Source: Planctomycetota bacterium
Lineage (GTDB): Bacteria > Planctomycetota > PLA2 > JAEUHO01
Direction: 5' to 3'
Assembly: GCA_029259775.1 (NCBI GenBank)
Contig: JAJDEN010000066.1
Span: forward strand, 1 to 56,192
DNA: 56,192 nt
This document shows, one piece after another, positions 32,639 through 41,629 of the stretch. The translations under genes and the position numbers were made by a program. The number at the start of each line of letters is the position of its first letter. Position 1 is the stretch's first letter. Below the pieces are notes generated by a model. That model worked only from the letters and a program-made list of their open reading frames with translations. It was not told the DNA's origin and searched no databases.

Positions 32639-35593
32639 ATGCCCAACGGCCTCAAGCTCCTGCTCGTCCTGCTCCTTGCGGGAGCGGTCTGGCTGCTGCT
32701 GGGTGAGACCGGCGACGAGCGGAGCACCTCGTCCGATGGCGGCAGCCTGATCGAGGGCGACGATGTCGGCACGGGGCCGAGCCTGCACGCGGACGGCACG
32801 AAGTCCCTGGGCACGTCCACGGCGCCGCCCGTGGCGCCCACGCCGACGAAGGACGGGACCGCGGCCCTGGGCGTCAGCGGACGTGTCGTCGACGTGCGCC
32901 GGGCGCCGGTACCGGGTGCGGTCGTGGAACTGCGCCTGGGGCCGCGCGTTCTGGCCCGTGCGACGTCCGACGCGGAGGGTCGCTACGCCGTGGAACTCGC
33001 GGCTTCGGCCAAGCTGAGCGGCACGCGCGGCGTCCTGTTCGCCACGACCGCCGACGGGCGGCGCGGCATGGTCCCCGTGTTCTTGACGACGCGCGGTGGT
33101 TCGAGCCAGGGCCTGCCCGTGATCGTCGTCCGCCGCGCCGCCCTGCTGAGGCTGCGCGTCGTGCGCGAGGGGGCGGGCGTGCTCGGTGCCGAGATCGCGG
33201 TCGTGCGCAGGGAGAAGGGCGTGCCCCTGCTGCTCGGATCCCTGCATGCCGACGAGGACGGGCGAGCCCAGATGCTCGTGCCGCCCGCGGGCAAGCTCGA
33301 GCTCTACGCGACGGCACCGCAGCACGGCCGCGGCATCGCCCACGTGAGCGTGCCGCGTCCCGAGAGCGAAGGGCCGGTCGAGATCGCCCTCACCGGCGAG
33401 CGCACGCTCGAGGTGCAGGTGCGCGACGTGGCGACCGATCGCCCGGTGGCGGGAGCCGAGGTCTTCGTCGGCGACCAACGCACGATGCCCGAGCCCCACG
33501 GGCCCGGCTATCTGCCCGCGCTCCCGCCCGCACGGACCGACCGCGCCGGCCGCGTGACGCTGCGCCGCATGGGATCGGGTGAGACGCTCTACGTCAACGT
33601 GCGTGCCCAGGGCTACGCGTTGGCGGCCTGGTATCGCTCGAAGACCCAGACCGCCGGGCCCAAGCAGACGGAGGTGCGTGTCGCCCTCGCTCGTCACCGG
33701 GGGGTGCGCTTCCCGATCGTCGAAGACGAGATCCCTACGCCGCCGGAGGGAACGGTGCTCGCCATCGACGCGCGCGGCCGGAGGGAAGCTTCCAAGACCC
33801 TGCGCGCGACCATCGAAGGTCCCTTCGTCATCATCCGCGGCGTCGGGCCCGCCACCGTGAGCGGCACCCTCATCACGCCGGACGGCGCGCAGGCCGTGTT
33901 CCAGGCTCCCGCGGGCGCCGAGGAAGGCACCACGGTGACGTTTCGCGCGCCGCGCACCGTGCGCGTGCGCATCGTCGAGCCGGAGGGCGCGCCTGTGAAG
34001 GGCCTGGCGCTGCGGCTGAACCCCGTCGGCCGTTCGGCCAACGTCGCACCCGCGGTCACCGGCGCGGATGGCGTGGCCACGTTCACCGGCGTCGGCAGTG
34101 CGCGCGCGACCGTGCACATCAGCGTGTCGGACCGTCCGTGGGGCGGGCCGCTGCTCGGCAACCTCGATCTGCGTGACGACATCGAAGTCCACGAGCTCGT
34201 GCTGCAGACCGCCATCACCGTCACCCTGCGTGTGAGCATCGACGGTGAGCCCCGCCTGCCCGCCGGCTACACGCTGCTGGTCGGTGGGCAGCGCATCGAT
34301 CCCGGGCTCGTGGTCGAGAACGCTTCGACCGGCGAGCTGCGCTTCCCGCTCCGACCGCCCGCCACCTCGGGGGAGACGCGGCTCGATCTGCATGCCGAGG
34401 GCTTCCTGCCGACGTCGGTCACGTTCGCCGAAGACGAGGGCGCCGAGGCCGAACGCACCGTCGAACTACGTCCGGCCGGGACGCTCGTCGTGCGCGTCAC
34501 GCCGCCCGAGGACACGGAGTACCGCCTGCAGCTCCAGCGCGCCGACGTGCGCGGCGCCGGGTGGCGCCCCGCGCTGCTGCCGGGCCGTGGGGGCGCGGGC
34601 CCCGGCGCCACGACCGGCCCGGGCTCCCGTGGTCATACCCACGTCTTCGAGGGCCTCTCGCCCGGGAGCTACCGCGTCCTCGATCTCCGCTCGCGCCAGG
34701 CGGGGGAGCCCATCGAGGTGCTCGCCGGGGGCGGGCGTGTCGAGCATGCGTTCGATCTCTCGGCCGCCGTGTGGATCCGCGGCACCGTCACCGCCCCGGT
34801 CGGGACGAAGCTGATCCAGGCCCGGGTCGTGGTCGAGGGACGCGACGACCCCGGCAGCGTCTGGACCGGCGTGCGGCCGGCGTCCGACGGGACCTTTCGC
34901 GTGCGCGGCACGGCGGGGCAGCGTGTCACGCTGCGCGTCACGCATCCCACGCTGACGCCGGCGGCCCAGGGCGGTACGGCCACGGTGGTCGCGGGCCGCG
35001 GCGAGGTGACGCTGCGGCTCGAGGTCGGCGGGGAGCTGCGCTTCCGGGCCGCGGGTTTCGAGGACGCGCACACACCCGATAGCGGCCTCTGGTACGCACC
35101 CTTGCAAGTGCACCTCATCCCCGAGAAGGGCAAGGGCCGGGCGGCGGTCATCCAGCCCGTGGCGCGCGCCGGTACGTTCCGCGCGGGCGGCTTTGCGCCC
35201 GGGACGTACACGCTCTGGATCGTCTTCGGTAGCGCGCACCCGCCGTTGATTCGCCGCGGCCTCGAGCTCGGGACCGGCAGCACGGACCTCGGTGTCGTCC
35301 GGCCGCCGAGGGGATCCACGGTGCGGATCCGCGTCGCCGGGCTCGCGCAGAAGCCGGGCGCGACCGTCTGGGCCGTCGTGAACCACGAGGGCAAGCCGGC
35401 GTACACACGGCACGGCCGGCTCGACCGCGAAACCGGCGAGCTGACCTGCTCCGGGCTCGGCGCGGGCAGCTTCCGCGTCGTCGTCCGGGGGGCCGGGCTG
35501 GTCGCGGGTGCTCCCGCTACCCGGGTCCTGCTCGAGAAGGTCGTCACCCTCGATGGCGAGAGCGAGACGACCCTCGACGTCAGCGTCCGCTGA
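32639..35593 (+). CDS. Second giant exported protein of carboxypeptidase-regulatory-like repeats
   Basis: A 984-residue protein with an N-terminal hydrophobic segment (about residues 5-21), a low-complexity Ser/Thr/Pro linker, then successive beta-sandwich domains. The first (about residues 78-150) opens GVSGRVVDVRRAPVPGAVVELRL and is a clear carboxypeptidase-regulatory-like unit; later ones (LEVQVRDVATDRPVAGAEVFVGD, VRVRIVEPEGAPVKGLALRL, WIRGTVTAPVGTKLIQARVVVEG) are more diverged than in the 25170 protein. No catalytic domain, cysteine pair or sorting signal is visible. It probably serves as an envelope or extracellular scaffold. The gene is followed by the hybrid histidine kinase after 117 bases. 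Confidence 0.78.
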   Translation: MPNGLKLLLVLLLAGAVWLLLGETGDERSTSSDGGSLIEGDDVGTGPSLHADGTKSLGTSTAPPVAPTPTKDGTAALGVSGRVVDVRRAPVPGAVVELRLGPRVLARATSDAEGRYAVELAASAKLSGTRGVLFATTADGRRGMVPVFLTTRGGSSQGLPVIVVRRAALLRLRVVREGAGVLGAEIAVVRREKGVPLLLGSLHADEDGRAQMLVPPAGKLELYATAPQHGRGIAHVSVPRPESEGPVEIALTGERTLEVQVRDVATDRPVAGAEVFVGDQRTMPEPHGPGYLPALPPARTDRAGRVTLRRMGSGETLYVNVRAQGYALAAWYRSKTQTAGPKQTEVRVALARHRGVRFPIVEDEIPTPPEGTVLAIDARGRREASKTLRATIEGPFVIIRGVGPATVSGTLITPDGAQAVFQAPAGAEEGTTVTFRAPRTVRVRIVEPEGAPVKGLALRLNPVGRSANVAPAVTGADGVATFTGVGSARATVHISVSDRPWGGPLLGNLDLRDDIEVHELVLQTAITVTLRVSIDGEPRLPAGYTLLVGGQRIDPGLVVENASTGELRFPLRPPATSGETRLDLHAEGFLPTSVTFAEDEGAEAERTVELRPAGTLVVRVTPPEDTEYRLQLQRADVRGAGWRPALLPGRGGAGPGATTGPGSRGHTHVFEGLSPGSYRVLDLRSRQAGEPIEVLAGGGRVEHAFDLSAAVWIRGTVTAPVGTKLIQARVVVEGRDDPGSVWTGVRPASDGTFRVRGTAGQRVTLRVTHPTLTPAAQGGTATVVAGRGEVTLRLEVGGELRFRAAGFEDAHTPDSGLWYAPLQVHLIPEKGKGRAAVIQPVARAGTFRAGGFAPGTYTLWIVFGSAHPPLIRRGLELGTGSTDLGVVRPPRGSTVRIRVAGLAQKPGATVWAVVNHEGKPAYTRHGRLDRETGELTCSGLGAGSFRVVVRGAGLVAGAPATRVLLEKVVTLDGESETTLDVSVR

Positions 35594-35710
35594 GGGCGCG
35601 CCATCATTGTTAAGGCCGCCCCGGTGGGGGTCATGCGCAGGGTTCCCGAAGGTCGTTAGTCCCCTAGAGCTCCCGGTGCATCGTGCCCGGGTGAGGATGG
35701 AGGATCCGGG

Positions 35711-37939
35711 TTGCGCAGGGCCCAGACTCCCACCGCCAGCACTGCCCTCAGCGCCTCGCAGGAGCGCTCTGTCCGCCGCGGCAGCGCTCTCGAGCTCGTC
35801 CGACGCTCGAAGGGGATCGCGTTCGTCTACGCCACGCTGGCGGCCGTCGTGATGCTCACGACCGCCTACCCCGAGTCCGCCCCGCGTGTGATCTACATCG
35901 TGTTGGGCCTCTGCGTGGCGATCGGCACGAGCCGCCTCGCGCTCGCCCTGCACTTCGAGCCCCTGCTGGCGGCCCGCCCCCGCACGGCCCGGGCGCTGTT
36001 CGCCGCCGGTGCGCTGGTCTCGGCCGCGATCTGGGGTGCCTTCGGTGCCTACACCCTCCACGCCTTCGGCGCGGAGTGGACCACCTTCCTCGTGCTCGTG
36101 TGTACGGCCGGCTTGCTCGCCGGCAGCGTCCACGCGATGTGCATCGCGCAGCCCCTCTACCTGATGCACCTCGGCCTGGTGCTTGGCCCGATCGCGGTGG
36201 CAGGCTTGGGTCATGGCGGCCCCGAGGGGACGGCGCTGGGCTGCATCCTCGTCTCCTACTACGCCTTCCTCGCGTGGCAGGGCCGGCTCATCGCGCATGA
36301 GTACCGCCAGTCCATGGCGCGTGCCGTGATCGTGGAGTCGGCCAAGCGGGCGGCGGAAGACGCGAGCTTCGCCAAGAGCGAGTTCCTGGCGAACATGAGC
36401 CATGAGATCCGGACGCCGCTGAACGGCATCCTCGGCATGACGGAGGTCGTGCTCGAGTCTGAGCTCGACACCGAACAGCGTGAGCACCTCTCGCTGGTGA
36501 AGACCTCGGCCGATTCGCTGCTCTCGATCATCAACGACATCCTCGACTTTTCGAAGGTCGAGGCCGGCATGCTCGATCTCGACGACGCGCCCTTCTCGCT
36601 GCGCACCTGCGTGTCCGACACGCTGAAGGCCCTCGCCATCCGCGCGCAGGAGAAGAAGCTCGAGATCGTGTTCGACGTGGCGACAGACGTCCCGGATGCC
36701 GTTGTCGGGGACGCCGGCCGTCTCCGCCAGATCCTCATCAACCTAGTGGGCAACGCGATCAAGTTCACGCCCTCCGGCGAGATCAGCGTACGTGTCTTCT
36801 ACCGTTCACGAGCACGCGGCACGGCGGAGCTCGAGTTCCAGGTCGCGGACACCGGCATCGGCATTCCCGTGGAACGTCACCGCGCGATCTTCGACGCCTT
36901 CGCCCAGGTCGACAGCTCGACGACGCGTGTCTACGGAGGCACGGGCCTCGGCCTTGCCATCTCCGCGCGCCTCGTGGGACTCATGGGCGGACGGATCTGG
37001 GTCGACAGCAGCCCGGAACTGGGCAGCACCTTCCACTTCACGACGCAGCTCGAGCTGCAGTTCGACGCCGAGCCCGTACCGCCGCGCGGCGAGCGCATGC
37101 TGCTGCGGGGGCGTCGAGCGCTCCTGGTCGAGCCGCATGCGACCGCTCGCGCCGTCCTCCTCGGTCACCTCCGTGAGCTCGAGATCGAGGGCGAGGCGGC
37201 AGCTGACGTCGAGGACGCTGCCGTGGCTCTCGGACGTGCCGCGGCGTCGGACCGGCCCTACGACGTGCTGTTCCTGGAGGGATCGCTCGTCGAGGCGGAC
37301 CAAGAGGGTGTCTTCGCACGTCTGCGCGGAGCCTTCGCCGGCGCGGCGACCCACATCGTGCTCATCACGCCCGGGCCTGTGCGCGGCGCCCTGAAGACAC
37401 GCCAGGAAGACGGCGTCGATGGCCTGCTGGCGAAGCCGCTCGGTCCGGAGGACGTGCGCCGTACGCTCCTTGGCCTGCTGGGCAGCCCCGAGGAGCAGGA
37501 GGCAGCGACCGACCAGGGCGTCGAGGCGCGCCCGGTCGAGGCGCTGGGCCTGCGCGTGCTGCTGGCCGAAGACAATCCGGTCAACGTGCTGGTGGCCAAG
37601 CGCCTGCTCGAACGGCATGGGTTCGAGGTGGTGGCCGTCGGCAACGGCCGGCTGGCCTTGGAGGCCCTGCAGCGTCAGGACTTCGACGTCGTGCTGATGG
37701 ACGTGCAGATGCCCGAGATGGATGGTCTGGAAGCGACCGCGGCCATTCGAGCGCACGAGATGCCGCTGGATCGCCGCACGCCGATCGTGGCCCTCACGGC
37801 GCACGCGATCCAGGGGGACGAGGAACGCTGCCTCGCCGCGGGCATGGACGCGTACGCGACGAAGCCGATCGAAGCCGATCAGCTGCTGGGCGAGATCGCG
37901 CGTGTGACCGGAACGCGCGCCAACCGCCGCAGCGCGTAG
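35711..37939 (+). CDS. Hybrid sensor histidine kinase with pseudo-receiver and receiver
   Basis: A 742-residue membrane sensor. The N-terminal about 200 residues hold five to six helices (a MASE-like membrane sensor of unassigned ligand). A HisKA dimerisation domain with His231 in NMSHEIRTPLNGILGM follows, then a HATPase_c domain with the N box (LINLVGNAIKF), G1 (DTGIGIP) and G2 (GGTGLGLAI). Two receiver-like domains end the protein. The first (about residues 465-590) has lost the phosphoacceptor (YDVLFLEGSL); the second (about 610-735) is intact, with Asp664 in VVLMDVQMPEMDG and the conserved Lys in ATKPI. The start is TTG at 35711, supported by GGAGG seven bases upstream. No partner regulator is adjacent, so output is through another protein. 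Confidence 0.92.
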   Translation: MRRAQTPTASTALSASQERSVRRGSALELVRRSKGIAFVYATLAAVVMLTTAYPESAPRVIYIVLGLCVAIGTSRLALALHFEPLLAARPRTARALFAAGALVSAAIWGAFGAYTLHAFGAEWTTFLVLVCTAGLLAGSVHAMCIAQPLYLMHLGLVLGPIAVAGLGHGGPEGTALGCILVSYYAFLAWQGRLIAHEYRQSMARAVIVESAKRAAEDASFAKSEFLANMSHEIRTPLNGILGMTEVVLESELDTEQREHLSLVKTSADSLLSIINDILDFSKVEAGMLDLDDAPFSLRTCVSDTLKALAIRAQEKKLEIVFDVATDVPDAVVGDAGRLRQILINLVGNAIKFTPSGEISVRVFYRSRARGTAELEFQVADTGIGIPVERHRAIFDAFAQVDSSTTRVYGGTGLGLAISARLVGLMGGRIWVDSSPELGSTFHFTTQLELQFDAEPVPPRGERMLLRGRRALLVEPHATARAVLLGHLRELEIEGEAAADVEDAAVALGRAAASDRPYDVLFLEGSLVEADQEGVFARLRGAFAGAATHIVLITPGPVRGALKTRQEDGVDGLLAKPLGPEDVRRTLLGLLGSPEEQEAATDQGVEARPVEALGLRVLLAEDNPVNVLVAKRLLERHGFEVVAVGNGRLALEALQRQDFDVVLMDVQMPEMDGLEATAAIRAHEMPLDRRTPIVALTAHAIQGDEERCLAAGMDAYATKPIEADQLLGEIARVTGTRANRRSA

Positions 37940-37992
37940 GTTCGATCCGGGGACGCCGCGCAGCGCGTGGATCGCGTGGCGCAGCAGAGGAC

Positions 37993-39021
37993 CTAGACGG
38001 CGGCTTGTGCCGCCTCCATCTCCGCGCTGTAGGAGCCCGTGCGTGCGGCGCCGTTGCAGCGAGCGCGGTGCAGCAAGGCTGCCTGCGCGGCCGGCCGGTT
38101 GGCGTCATCACCGGCCCACGTGGTGAGCGCGGCGGCCTGCAGGGCACGGCCGTAGCTGTAGCTCAGCTCCCACGGCTGCGGGCCCGCCTGGTTCATCGCG
38201 TTGAGGTGCTGCGTCGCGAGGATGTCGCTCTGGCCGCCCGACAGGAAGACGACGCCCGGCACGGCGGACGGCACCGTGCGATGCAGGCAGCGCAGCGTCG
38301 CCTCGGCCACCTCCTCGACGGATGCCTGCTGCGGGCAGGTCGTGCCCGACAGGATCATGTTGGGCTTGAGGAGCATGCCCTCGAGGTGCACGCCCGCGAA
38401 GAAGAGCTGGCGGAAGACCTCGGACCACGCCCACTGGGAGACGGCTTCGTAGGCCTCGATCGTGTGATCGCCCTCCATGAGGACCTCGGGCTCGACGATC
38501 GGGACGAGATTGCATTCCTGGGCGATGGCCGCGTAGCGGGCCAGCGCGTGCGCGTTCGCATGGATGCAGCCGTGGCTCGGCTTGCCGTCGAAGATCTTGT
38601 AGACCGCGCGCCACTTGGTGAAGCGCGCGCCGATGTCGTAGTACGCCTTGCAGCGCTCCCGCAGGCCGTCGAGCCCTTCGGTGATCGTCTCGCCGTCCTG
38701 GCCCGAGAGCGGCTTGGCCCCCGTGTCGACCTTGATGCCGGGGATGATGCCGACGTCGTTCAGCGCCTGCGTGACGGAGCGGCCGTCCGTGACGTCCTGC
38801 CGCAGCGTCTCGTCGTAGAGGATGACGCCGCTGATGTTCTGGCTCGCGCCCTCGGCGAGGAACAGGCTCTCGCGGTAGGCGATGCGTGTCGCAGCCGTCG
38901 ACTCGGCGCCGATCGTGTCGAAGCGCTTCTTGATGGTCCCGGTGCTCTCGTCCGCGGCGAGGATGCCCTTGTGCGGGGCGACGAGCTCGCGTGCGATCGA
39001 CTCGAGGTGTTGCTTGTCCAT
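37993..39021 (-). CDS. Fructose-bisphosphate aldolase, class I
   Basis: A 342-residue class I (Schiff-base) aldolase that cleaves fructose 1,6-bisphosphate to DHAP and glyceraldehyde 3-phosphate in glycolysis and runs in reverse in gluconeogenesis. The family features are clear: GILAADESTGTIKKRF near the N-terminus, KWRAVYKI, EPEVLMEGDH and the Schiff-base lysine Lys219 in GMLLKPNMILSG; FLSGGQSD follows. It resembles the eukaryotic-type enzyme. The start at 39021 follows GGAGGGAG; a -10-like TATGGT lies about 55 bases upstream. It is cytoplasmic, with no link to the neighbouring genes. Confidence 0.95.
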   Translation of the reverse strand: MDKQHLESIARELVAPHKGILAADESTGTIKKRFDTIGAESTAATRIAYRESLFLAEGASQNISGVILYDETLRQDVTDGRSVTQALNDVGIIPGIKVDTGAKPLSGQDGETITEGLDGLRERCKAYYDIGARFTKWRAVYKIFDGKPSHGCIHANAHALARYAAIAQECNLVPIVEPEVLMEGDHTIEAYEAVSQWAWSEVFRQLFFAGVHLEGMLLKPNMILSGTTCPQQASVEEVAEATLRCLHRTVPSAVPGVVFLSGGQSDILATQHLNAMNQAGPQPWELSYSYGRALQAAALTTWAGDDANRPAAQAALLHRARCNGAARTGSYSAEMEAAQAAV

Positions 39022-39075
39022 GCGATCTCCCTCCGGCCGGCCACCCCGTCTCGGCGGCCCTCTCCGGCGGCCCAC

Positions 39076-39081
39076 ACCATA
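39076..39081 (-). promoter_or_regulatory. Putative -10 box TATGGT
   Basis: TATGGT lies 54 bases upstream of the aldolase start; GGAGGGAG precedes the start codon. Confidence 0.3.
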
Positions 39082-39206
39082 CCTCCCACGCGACGTCCAG
39101 TCGCGCGGGTCCCACCTGGTCAACTCGACCGCCGGTGCGCGCTCGCCGGCTCGCGCGCTGGCTCAAACGCGATCCGCTGGACCGCGCCACGAACGGCCAC
39201 CGCCGG

Positions 39207-39212
39207 TATCCT
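39207..39212 (+). promoter_or_regulatory. Putative -10 box TATCCT
   Basis: TATCCT lies 24 bases before GTG 39237, with GAGGAG between them. Confidence 0.4.
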
Positions 39213-39236
39213 GCGCCCTCCAGAGAGGAGCGCCAC

Positions 39237-40490
39237 GTGCCGTCCAAGGAACCTGCGATGGACCGGCGCGTGATCTGGGCTTGGAGCCTCTACGACTTCG
39301 GGAACTCCTCGTTCGCCGTCCTCTTCGCCTCCATGTTCTCCGTCTACTTCAAGGAGCACGTGGTCCGGCCCGCCGGCTATCCGCCGGACTTCTGGTGGAG
39401 CATCACCATTGCGGGCTCGATGCTGCTGGTGGCCGTGTCCGCGCCGTTCGTCGGCGGCATCGCCGACCACACCGGCCGGCGGAAGCGCATTCTCGGCGTC
39501 TATACCGCAGTCGGGGTGCTCGCGGTGCTGGGCCTGACCGCCGTCGGCGCCGGTGGCCTGCCGATGATCCTGGCCGGCTGCCTGATCGCGGCGCTTGCCA
39601 ACGTCTGCTTCGAGGGCGGCATCGTCTTCTACAACGCCTACCTCCCGGACATCGCGCCGCCGTCCCACCGGGGACGTGTTTCGGCGATGGGGTTCGGCGT
39701 CGGCTACGTGGGGTCGCTCGTCGCCCTCGCGATCGCCTGGCCCGCGCTCGAGGCCGGGCAGTGGTCGTGGCTGTGGGTCGCCGCGGCGGTGCAGTGGGGG
39801 GCGTTCAGCATCCCGGCCTTCCGTGCCCTCCCGGCCGACCGGCCGACAGGCATGGGGCTCCGCGCCGCCGCCGGTCTCGGCTTGCGCACGACGCTGGCGA
39901 CGGTCCGCAGCGTGTGGGCCATGCGCAACCTGCGCCGCTTCCTCATCGCGTACTTCGTCTACATGGACGGCGTGATCAGCGTGATCGTGTTCGCCGCAAG
40001 CTACGCCTCGGAGACGCTCAAGTTCGGCAACGTCGAGCTGCTCGGCATGCTCGCCATCGTGCAGGTCACGGCGCTGCTCGGTTCGCTCGCCATGGGGCGA
40101 CCGACCGATCGCCTCGGGCCGCGCTGGACCGTGCGGCTCATGCTGCTGTGGTGGGTGGGTGTGGTCGTGGCGGCCTACTTCGCCGAGGAGAAGGGCGTCT
40201 TCCTCGTCGTCGCGGGGATGGCCGGCGTCGGTCTGGGCAGCATCCAGGCGGCCTCACGAGCCTTCATGTCGCGGTTGATTCCCGCCGGGCGCGAGTCGGA
40301 GCTGTTCGGCTTCTACGCGCTCTGTGGCAAGACCGGCTCGATCCTCGGGCCTGTGATGTTCGGCGTCATCACCCTGCTGACCAGCGGCAATCAGCGTCCC
40401 GCTGTGCTGGCGGTGGGGGCCTTCTACGTGATCGGGCTGGTGCTGCTGAGCGGCGTCAGCGACGAGCCGGTCGATCGGACGTCGGCGTAG
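39237..40490 (+). CDS. MFS transporter, UMF1/Atg22-like family
   Basis: A 417-residue, 12-helix major facilitator protein. The opening WAWSLYDFGNSSFAVLF is the signature of the UMF1 (vacuole effluxer Atg22-like) family, and PFVGGIADHTGRRKRIL is the MFS loop 2-3 motif. NAYLPDIAPPSHRGRVSAMGFGVGYVGS further supports this family. Bacterial members have no firmly known substrate; amino acids are suspected from the yeast homologue. GTG 39237 is chosen because GAGGAG lies six bases upstream; ATG 39258 would remove seven residues. The C-terminus is short after helix 12. Confidence 0.88.
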   Translation: MPSKEPAMDRRVIWAWSLYDFGNSSFAVLFASMFSVYFKEHVVRPAGYPPDFWWSITIAGSMLLVAVSAPFVGGIADHTGRRKRILGVYTAVGVLAVLGLTAVGAGGLPMILAGCLIAALANVCFEGGIVFYNAYLPDIAPPSHRGRVSAMGFGVGYVGSLVALAIAWPALEAGQWSWLWVAAAVQWGAFSIPAFRALPADRPTGMGLRAAAGLGLRTTLATVRSVWAMRNLRRFLIAYFVYMDGVISVIVFAASYASETLKFGNVELLGMLAIVQVTALLGSLAMGRPTDRLGPRWTVRLMLLWWVGVVVAAYFAEEKGVFLVVAGMAGVGLGSIQAASRAFMSRLIPAGRESELFGFYALCGKTGSILGPVMFGVITLLTSGNQRPAVLAVGAFYVIGLVLLSGVSDEPVDRTSA

Positions 40491-40541
40491 GATCACGGAC
40501 GCCGCCCCGGGCACGGGCCCGTGCTGTATGCTCCGGGGCCC

Positions 40542-40985
40542 ATGCAATGCCCCGCGTGCCATCAGGATCAGGTCATCGTCGAGTACGAAGGTGTCGAGCT
40601 CGATCTCTGCATCGACGGCCACGGCATCTGGTTCGACAAGGACGAGCTCCGGCAGCTCTTCGACGTCGCGGGCTTCCCCGAGCTCCTGCACGACCTCGAG
40701 GAGCGGCTCACCTTCCTGCCGCGCGGCAAGCATGGGCCCGAGCGACGCTGCCCTCGGTGTCGTGGCAAGATGCGCCACGTGGCGGCGCCCGGTCACTCGG
40801 GTGACGTGATCCTGGACCGCTGCCGACGCGGCCACGGACTGTGGTTCGACAATGGCGAGCTGGAGGAAGTCCTCTCGCTCGAGCTCGACGAGGGCGACAT
40901 GGCCCTCGCGAAAGTCAGGCAATTCCTGGGCGGGTACACGGCACGTGCCACGGCATCCGGACCGGGAAGCGAAGAGGAGGACTAG
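40542..40985 (+). CDS. Double zf-TFIIB zinc-ribbon protein
   Basis: A 147-residue protein with two copies of the zf-TFIIB-type zinc ribbon: MQCPACHQD..LDLCIDGHGIWFDKDELRQL and CPRCRGKM..LDRCRRGHGLWFDNGELEEV. In each, a CPxC pair and a later Cys bind zinc; the fourth ligand is probably the His in GHG(I/L)WFD. The family is of unknown function and often sits near membrane proteases. The C-terminus is acidic (SEEED). A TATGCT box lies nine bases upstream; GTG 40521 is an alternative start. The gene is six bases from lemA and probably co-transcribed with lemA and the M48 peptidase. Confidence 0.8.
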   Translation: MQCPACHQDQVIVEYEGVELDLCIDGHGIWFDKDELRQLFDVAGFPELLHDLEERLTFLPRGKHGPERRCPRCRGKMRHVAAPGHSGDVILDRCRRGHGLWFDNGELEEVLSLELDEGDMALAKVRQFLGGYTARATASGPGSEEED

Positions 40986-40990
40986 AGCTC

Positions 40991-41536
40991 ATGGGTCTAG
41001 CAATTGGCGCCGGCGTACTCGTACTGATCATCTTGTACTTCATCGGCATCTACAACGGGCTCGTACGCGCGCGCAACGAAGCGCGCAACGGGTGGTCGCA
41101 GATCGACGTCCAGCTGAAGCGGCGTCACGACCTGATCCCCAACCTGATCGAGACCGTCAAGGGCTACGCCAGCCACGAGAAGGAAACGCTCGAGGCGGTC
41201 ATCCAGGCCCGCAACGCAGCCGTCTCCGCGAACACGCCCGGTGAGGCCGGTCCGGCGGAAGGCCTGCTCGGCGCGGCGCTCGGCAAGCTCTTCGCCCTGG
41301 CGGAGTCCTACCCGGACCTCAAGGCGAACACGAACTTCCTGCAGCTGCAGGAGGAACTCGCTTCGACCGAGAACCGCATCGGCTTCGCTCGTCAGGCGTA
41401 CAACGACGCCGCGACGGTCTACAACAACAAGCGCGAGGTGTTCCCGGCCAACCTGATCAGCGGTGGCTTCGAGAAGGCCGAACTCTTCGAGATCGGCGTC
41501 GCAGCCGAGCGGGAAGTCCCCAAGGTCGAGTTCTAG
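40991..41536 (+). CDS. lemA: LemA family protein
   Basis: A 181-residue LemA protein: one N-terminal helix (about residues 4-20) followed by a long four-helix bundle. The family motif NGWSQIDVQLKRRHDLIPNLIETVKGYA is intact, as are the later ENRIGFARQAYNDA and FPANLI. LemA is usually encoded beside an HtpX-like M48 protease, as here, and is thought to take part in membrane-protein quality control, but its biochemical role is unknown. The start at 40991 is six bases after the upstream stop. Confidence 0.95.
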   Translation: MGLAIGAGVLVLIILYFIGIYNGLVRARNEARNGWSQIDVQLKRRHDLIPNLIETVKGYASHEKETLEAVIQARNAAVSANTPGEAGPAEGLLGAALGKLFALAESYPDLKANTNFLQLQEELASTENRIGFARQAYNDAATVYNNKREVFPANLISGGFEKAELFEIGVAAEREVPKVEF

Positions 41537-41629
41537 GCTGGGCGATCCGAGCCTCCGCTCGCGTCGGTCCTGACTCACGCACTCGCGGCCTGACGCAGCA
41601 TGGGGCCCCCCCCAGGGAGAGAAACACCC

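Noticed and set aside
35591..35650. Read-through of the TGA ending the second giant repeat protein
   Set aside because: The extension has no domain, no redox context and no hairpin at SECIS distance; it is an ordinary stop.
39022..39236. Possible gene between the aldolase and MFS genes
   Set aside because: Open frames here are extensions of the neighbours without ribosome sites; only promoter-like boxes are found.
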